From contig OY979730.1 in the NCBI GenBank assembly GCA_963855995.1, positions 1,736,501 through 1,800,500 on the forward strand: a DNA stretch of 64,000 nt, in the 5' to 3' direction. The notes below the pieces were generated by a model. It was given only the letters and a program-made list of their open reading frames with translations, was not told the DNA's origin and made no database searches. Shown here piece after piece: positions 63,601 through 64,000 of this stretch; the stretch's first letter is position 1, and the number at the start of each line of letters is the position of its first letter. Origin of the DNA: Muricea muricata. Its lineage: Eukaryota; Cnidaria; Anthozoa; Malacalcyonacea; Plexauridae. Position numbers and translations under genes: made by a program.

Positions 63601-63668
63601 AATTTCTTTTCACAGTTGCAAACGATCGGAACAACACATTTCTTCAAATGCAACCCACTGATATCAAG
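32919..63668 (+). CDS. Discoidin/EGF/PKD/REJ receptor, polycystin-1 type (3' partial)
   Basis: Thirty-two exons, all with matching phase, give 2,531 residues before the window ends. Order: signal peptide (1-23), six two-exon discoidin (F5/8 type C) domains (24-946), one EGF (947-984), two more discoidins (985-1298), five EGFs (1299-1489), PKD-like repeats (1490-1811), and a REJ region (1812 onward). REJ plus PKD identifies the polycystin-1/receptor-for-egg-jelly family. These proteins are large ciliary or sperm surface receptors whose C-terminus carries GAIN/GPS, PLAT and 6-11 membrane helices, expected beyond 64 kb. Discoidins bind glycans, lipids or collagen. The unbroken phase across the EGF-PKD junction (56323 to 57302, G plus AA) argues for one gene rather than two. 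Alternative: two genes, if transcripts stop after the EGF block. Confidence 0.75.
33651..34900. other. Receptor intron 2, with a Gypsy reverse-transcriptase fragment
   Basis: No exon is seen in this 1.25-kb intron. It contains the minus-strand retrotransposon fragment annotated separately. Sequence near 34440-34560 resembles 59150-59290 (GTTTGTGATTCGTTC and GGTTGGTGGCGACC-like), so part is dispersed repeat. Confidence 0.5.
34256..34400 (-). mobile_element. Ty3/Gypsy-type reverse transcriptase fragment
   Basis: The minus strand reads [18 protein letters not shown] followed by [10 protein letters not shown], a typical Ty3/Gypsy polymerase block with the catalytic MDD. Only about 45 residues are recognisable, and the frame upstream is unrelated. 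It is a degraded scrap inside an intron and cannot function. Confidence 0.75.
34901..35808 (+). other. Discoidin module I
   Basis: Exons 34901-35193 and 35667-35808. The first exon has [28 protein letters not shown] and [10 protein letters not shown]. The second has [19 protein letters not shown] and [10 protein letters not shown]. All hallmarks of an F5/8 type C domain are present. Confidence 0.85.
35285..35479. repeat. 33-bp tandem repeat in module I intron
   Basis: About six copies of a 33-base unit containing GGGTTTAAACAATTATTGGA lie in the intron between the two exons of discoidin module I. Copies differ by A/G at one position of GGGTTT(A/G)AAC. Confidence 0.9.
36875..38740 (+). other. 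Discoidin module II
   Basis: Exons 36875-37188 and 38590-38740. Motifs: [46 protein letters not shown], then [13 protein letters not shown] and [11 protein letters not shown]. The two exons keep the 1-0-1 phase pattern. Confidence 0.85.
37440..37600. repeat. Inverted repeat related to the 56.7-kb element
   Basis: TGTGAAGTTTGCGAACTTTC pairs with AAATTCGCAAACTTCACAGA across a short loop. The same style of core occurs at 56674-56903. It is intronic. Confidence 0.5.
38750..39710. repeat. Repeat-rich part of intron 6
   Basis: 38750-39000 contains several GTTGCAGCGACA / TGTCGCNGCGACA inverted units. 39265-39310 is a CTATTTTT/CAATTTTT run. The open frame at 39423-39707 has no splice context, and I do not recognise its product. 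Confidence 0.5.
39773..39832. repeat. Double palindrome of GAGTGCAATGG
   Basis: GAGTGCAATGGAAAACG is followed immediately by its mirror complement, then the pair repeats after CTAGG. The whole 60 bases therefore form two adjacent hairpins or one large cruciform. A diverged single arm occurs at 44753-44765. Confidence 0.7.
40257..41532 (+). other. Discoidin module III (diverged)
   Basis: Exons 40257-40591 and 41409-41532. It keeps [48 protein letters not shown] and [20 protein letters not shown]. It lacks the ITQG turn and the F.GN.D start of the second exon. The second exon is about 18 bases shorter than in the sister modules, so a loop is missing. Confidence 0.75.
41870..43060. mobile_element. 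Inverted-repeat-flanked element with recombinase-like fragment
   Basis: ACACCCATTTTCTTTTGTTC at about 41901 pairs with GAACAAAAGAAAATGGGTGT at about 43006. Looser pairing extends outward over CACGTGGTGTTGTT / CACGAGGTTGTTATGTTG. Between the arms lies a broken minus-strand coding fragment (42212-42744). It looks like a small DNA element carrying a truncated gene. Confidence 0.5.
42212..42744 (-). pseudogene. Possible Crypton-like recombinase N-terminal fragment
   Basis: Two overlapping minus-strand frames read [20 protein letters not shown] then [13 protein letters not shown], and after a frameshift near 42440-42460 [21 protein letters not shown]. The style (E-x-E-x-x-x-A/I, then VPK-x-T, then a basic helix) resembles the N-terminus of Crypton/DUF3504-type tyrosine recombinase relatives common in cnidarians. 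The catalytic part is absent. The family call is tentative. Confidence 0.35.
43133..43277. mobile_element. hAT MITE with perfect 8-bp target duplication
   Basis: The 145-base element starts CAGGGTTGGTAGATT and ends with AATCTACC-type pairing and CCAACCCTG. TAAATAAGCCAAA/TTTGGCTTATTTA continue the inverted repeat inward. It is flanked on both sides by TCATGAAA (43125-43132 and 43278-43285). A CAGGG tip plus an 8-bp duplication is diagnostic of hAT elements. Confidence 0.85.
43313..43482. mobile_element. Palindromic MITE with AGGCGCCC ends
   Basis: AGGCGCCC at the left pairs with GGGCGCCT at the right. Inner pairs are TACTGTGTAGTTTCA/TGAAACTAGACAGTGA and ATCAGTGC/GCACTGAT. It is 170 bases and non-coding. 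Confidence 0.65.
43944..44210. mobile_element. TTAA-GGTTGTC repeat, full copy
   Basis: GGTTGTCCTT and AAGGACAACC are perfect ends, next to TTGA (43940-43943) and TTAA (44211-44214). The body matches 10348-10565 in the GPCR gene. It is a Kolobok-like non-autonomous element in intron 8. Confidence 0.7.
44374..45779 (+). other. Discoidin module IV
   Basis: Exons 44374-44696 and 45638-45779. Motifs: [56 protein letters not shown], then [26 protein letters not shown] and [10 protein letters not shown]. Confidence 0.85.
45044..45194. mobile_element. Palindromic MITE with CTGGGGCCGGTT ends
   Basis: CTGGGGCCGGTTTTATAAA pairs with a right end reading TTTTACACAACCGGCCCCAG. Inner arms pair around TTAAATAGTGATTAA/TTAAATTTAATCAC. 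It sits in the module IV intron. Confidence 0.65.
46310..47164 (+). other. Discoidin module V
   Basis: Exons 46310-46641 and 47020-47164. Motifs: [53 protein letters not shown], then [15 protein letters not shown] and [20 protein letters not shown]. Confidence 0.85.
47165..48023. other. Receptor intron 12; nothing recognised
   Basis: The stretch is AT-rich with no exon. The segment AATTACTGGCACTAGTTG near 47220 resembles the start of the module III downstream intron (41620-41700), suggesting the introns were copied with the modules. Confidence 0.45.
48024..49546 (+). other. Discoidin module VI
   Basis: Exons 48024-48349 and 49405-49546. Motifs: LGMENGG-like [55 protein letters not shown], then [15 protein letters not shown] and [11 protein letters not shown]. 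Confidence 0.85.
50493..50606 (+). other. EGF domain 1 of the receptor
   Basis: A single phase 1-1 exon reads [19 protein letters not shown] then [13 protein letters not shown]. Six cysteines are in EGF order. It splits the discoidin array between modules VI and VII. Confidence 0.85.
50632..50875. repeat. GGTGT / ATGGT pentamer satellite
   Basis: About 100 bases of perfect GGTGT repeats are followed by about 130 bases of degenerate ATGGT/GGCAT pentamers, in the intron between EGF 1 and discoidin VII. The long open frames in both strands here are artefacts of the pentamer. Confidence 0.95.
51840..52195. repeat. ACAAGTTGT-type palindromic repeat
   Basis: Numerous ACAAGTTGT/ACAACTTGT-like units (TTGTTACAAGTTGTTAACAG, CGACAAGTTGTC, ACTTGTTACAAC) lie between outer arms TGTGCACACC.AAAAACGCA and TGCGTGTGTATTTGG. 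This is a dispersed non-coding repeat. Confidence 0.6.
52226..52397. mobile_element. Palindromic MITE, AATAGACCCCACTCTGGAGA ends
   Basis: The left end AATAGACCCCACTCTGGAGA is repeated as its exact reverse complement at the right end. Inner arms pair at AGGATGC.GACAAAT / TTTGTCAGCATCC and at GACGTCAGCA / TGCTGACGT. It sits 43 bases before the second exon of discoidin VII. Confidence 0.75.
53104..54452 (+). other. Discoidin module VIII
   Basis: Exons 53104-53438 and 54311-54452. Motifs: [55 protein letters not shown], then [15 protein letters not shown] and [10 protein letters not shown]. The spike region after TASSH is longer than in the other modules. Confidence 0.85.
53877..54061. mobile_element. 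Palindromic MITE, CTGTAATATTCC ends
   Basis: Arms of about 65 bases pair with few mismatches (CTGTAATATTCCAAACTTCG against CGAAGTTTGGAATATTACAG; TTTCAGAATTCGCAA against TTGCGAATTCTGAAA). The loop contains GATTGG. It is intronic within module VIII. Confidence 0.8.
54630..56323 (+). other. EGF domains 2-6 of the receptor
   Basis: Exons 54630-54752 ([15 protein letters not shown]), 55437-55550 ([15 protein letters not shown]) and 55988-56323. The last carries three EGF domains in a row, [24 protein letters not shown] and [12 protein letters not shown], each closed by C.C..GY.G..C. The first two begin with the IDAC/IDDC pattern of calcium-binding EGFs. All exons have phase 1-1. Confidence 0.9.
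55068..55424. repeat. Cruciform-type dispersed repeat
   Basis: It contains nested palindromes: GGGCATAAATATGTTTTTGGCC with GGCCAAAAACATATTTATGC, CAATAGAGTTGA with TCAACTCTATT, and AGCGGGCTAAAAT with ATTTTAGCCCGC. It fills most of the intron before EGF 3. Confidence 0.7.
56674..56903. mobile_element. Palindromic MITE, ATTGCAAAGTTTGGTGGCG ends
   Basis: Both ends carry GTTTGGTGGCGAAATGTTGT in opposite orientation, and pairing continues through TAAAATACGGAAAAT and TTTGCAAATTTTGTATATA. It is 230 bases, intronic and non-coding. Confidence 0.8.
57302..58267 (+). other. PKD-like repeat exon
   Basis: One 966-base exon encodes about 322 residues of PKD-like beta-sandwich repeats. The last repeat is clearest: [11 protein letters not shown], then [20 protein letters not shown], with the classical W-DFGDG-like and H.Y..G.Y.V motifs. 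Two more diverged copies precede it. The open frame extends upstream to 57016, but the acceptor at 57301 and the phase (G plus AA) place the exon start at 57302. Confidence 0.75.
58464..62222 (+). other. REJ region, exons 24-28
   Basis: Exons 58464-58858, 59412-59588, 59841-59932, 60500-60843 and 61939-62222. Motifs typical of [23 protein letters not shown] then [44 protein letters not shown] then [13 protein letters not shown]. This is the conserved core of polycystin-1 and egg-jelly receptors. All phases match, including the 59588 donor taken as GT|GTAAGA. Confidence 0.8.
60958..61560. repeat. 30-bp minisatellite in REJ intron
   Basis: About 20 copies of a 30-base unit built on CATAACCTCCACCATCATTA plus TTTCGATAAT lie between exons 60843 and 61939. 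The units are multiples of three, which creates long repetitive open frames on both strands (rich in Ile/Thr on plus, Met/Ile/Val/Glu on minus). These have no splice support. Confidence 0.95.
62319..63668 (+). other. Exons 29-32: post-REJ helical segment
   Basis: Exons 62319-62531, 62676-62807, 62962-63144 and 63330-63668. They encode a helical, Ser-rich stretch ([39 protein letters not shown]) that in polycystin relatives lies between REJ and the GAIN domain. Exon 32 contains an optional 72-base internal intron (63544-63615). The donor GTAACG at 63669 shows that the gene continues. Confidence 0.7.
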
Positions 63669-63807
63669 GTAACGGTTAAGTTTACAGGGTAGACTTAGGA
63701 AACGCGCAATGGCCTCGCAAACTATGGCTGTCAACAACTGTCAAAAACATGTTTGTTGGTGCTATGTACTTGGTCGAAAATGTTGTTTGGGGTGTGACTC
63801 TCAGTTT

Positions 63808-64000
63808 ATACCCACACCGGGCAAGCTAAAAAATATGCCTGACCACGGCGGGAATCCAACCAACCACTTTTGGAAAACTAGCTCTGCCAACTGTGCTATA
63901 TAACACCAACAGACATAAAAATTCATAACTACACCTAAGATTAACTAGATGTCGAAGGAACTAGACTGGCAGAGCGTTGGACTGGCATTCCAATTATTCG
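63808..64000. repeat. tRNA-derived SINE, second copy (runs off the window)
   Basis: On the minus strand 63850-63905 reads as a tRNA-like head: TAGCACAGTTGGCAGAGC (A box) then GGTTGGATTCCCGCC (B box). 63970-64000 starts another TGGCAGAGCGTTGGACTGGC head on the plus strand. The CACACCGGGCAAGCTAAAAA block matches 8040-8060. Confidence 0.6.

Overview
This is eukaryotic DNA: AT-rich, with many short exons, GT-AG introns and a dense load of inverted-repeat DNA transposons. The gene families suggest a cnidarian, probably an anthozoan (inference, about 0.6): an adhesion GPCR, a QRICH2-type coiled-coil protein, a TMEM232-like protein, and a discoidin/EGF/PKD/REJ receptor of the polycystin-1 type. I built all gene models by hand from splice signals and reading-phase continuity. 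No database search was possible.

Layout. 1-7.1 kb holds repeats and two TTAA-flanked transposons, one carrying an intact 691-residue transposase gene. These sit inside a duplicated copy of the 5' region of the next gene, including a spare signal-peptide exon at 7109-7181. 8.88-16.07 kb (+) is an adhesion GPCR: signal peptide, cysteine-containing ectodomain, a 404-codon Ser/Thr-rich 9-residue repeat exon, GAIN domain, GPS, seven membrane segments and tail. Its first exon carries a one-base frameshift. A broken copy of its TM6-TM7 exon lies at 17.16-17.47 kb. 17.87-24.58 kb (+) is a 14-exon, 976-residue QRICH2-like gene. 25.39-31.11 kb (+) is a 16-exon, 777-residue TMEM232-like gene with a perfect-consensus RFX X-box just upstream. 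32.92 kb to the window end (+) is one very large gene. Thirty-two exons in continuous phase encode a signal peptide, eight two-exon discoidin domains, six EGF domains, PKD-like repeats and a REJ region. It continues past the window, where the GAIN/PLAT/channel part would be expected.

Functional theme (inference). QRICH2 and TMEM232 families are tied to sperm flagella, and REJ/polycystin proteins to sperm receptors and cilia, so three adjacent genes suggest a cilium/sperm-biased neighbourhood. The introns of the large gene carry many short palindromic elements, among them an hAT MITE with a perfect 8-bp target duplication, together with a Gypsy reverse-transcriptase scrap, a possible Crypton-like fragment and several minisatellites.
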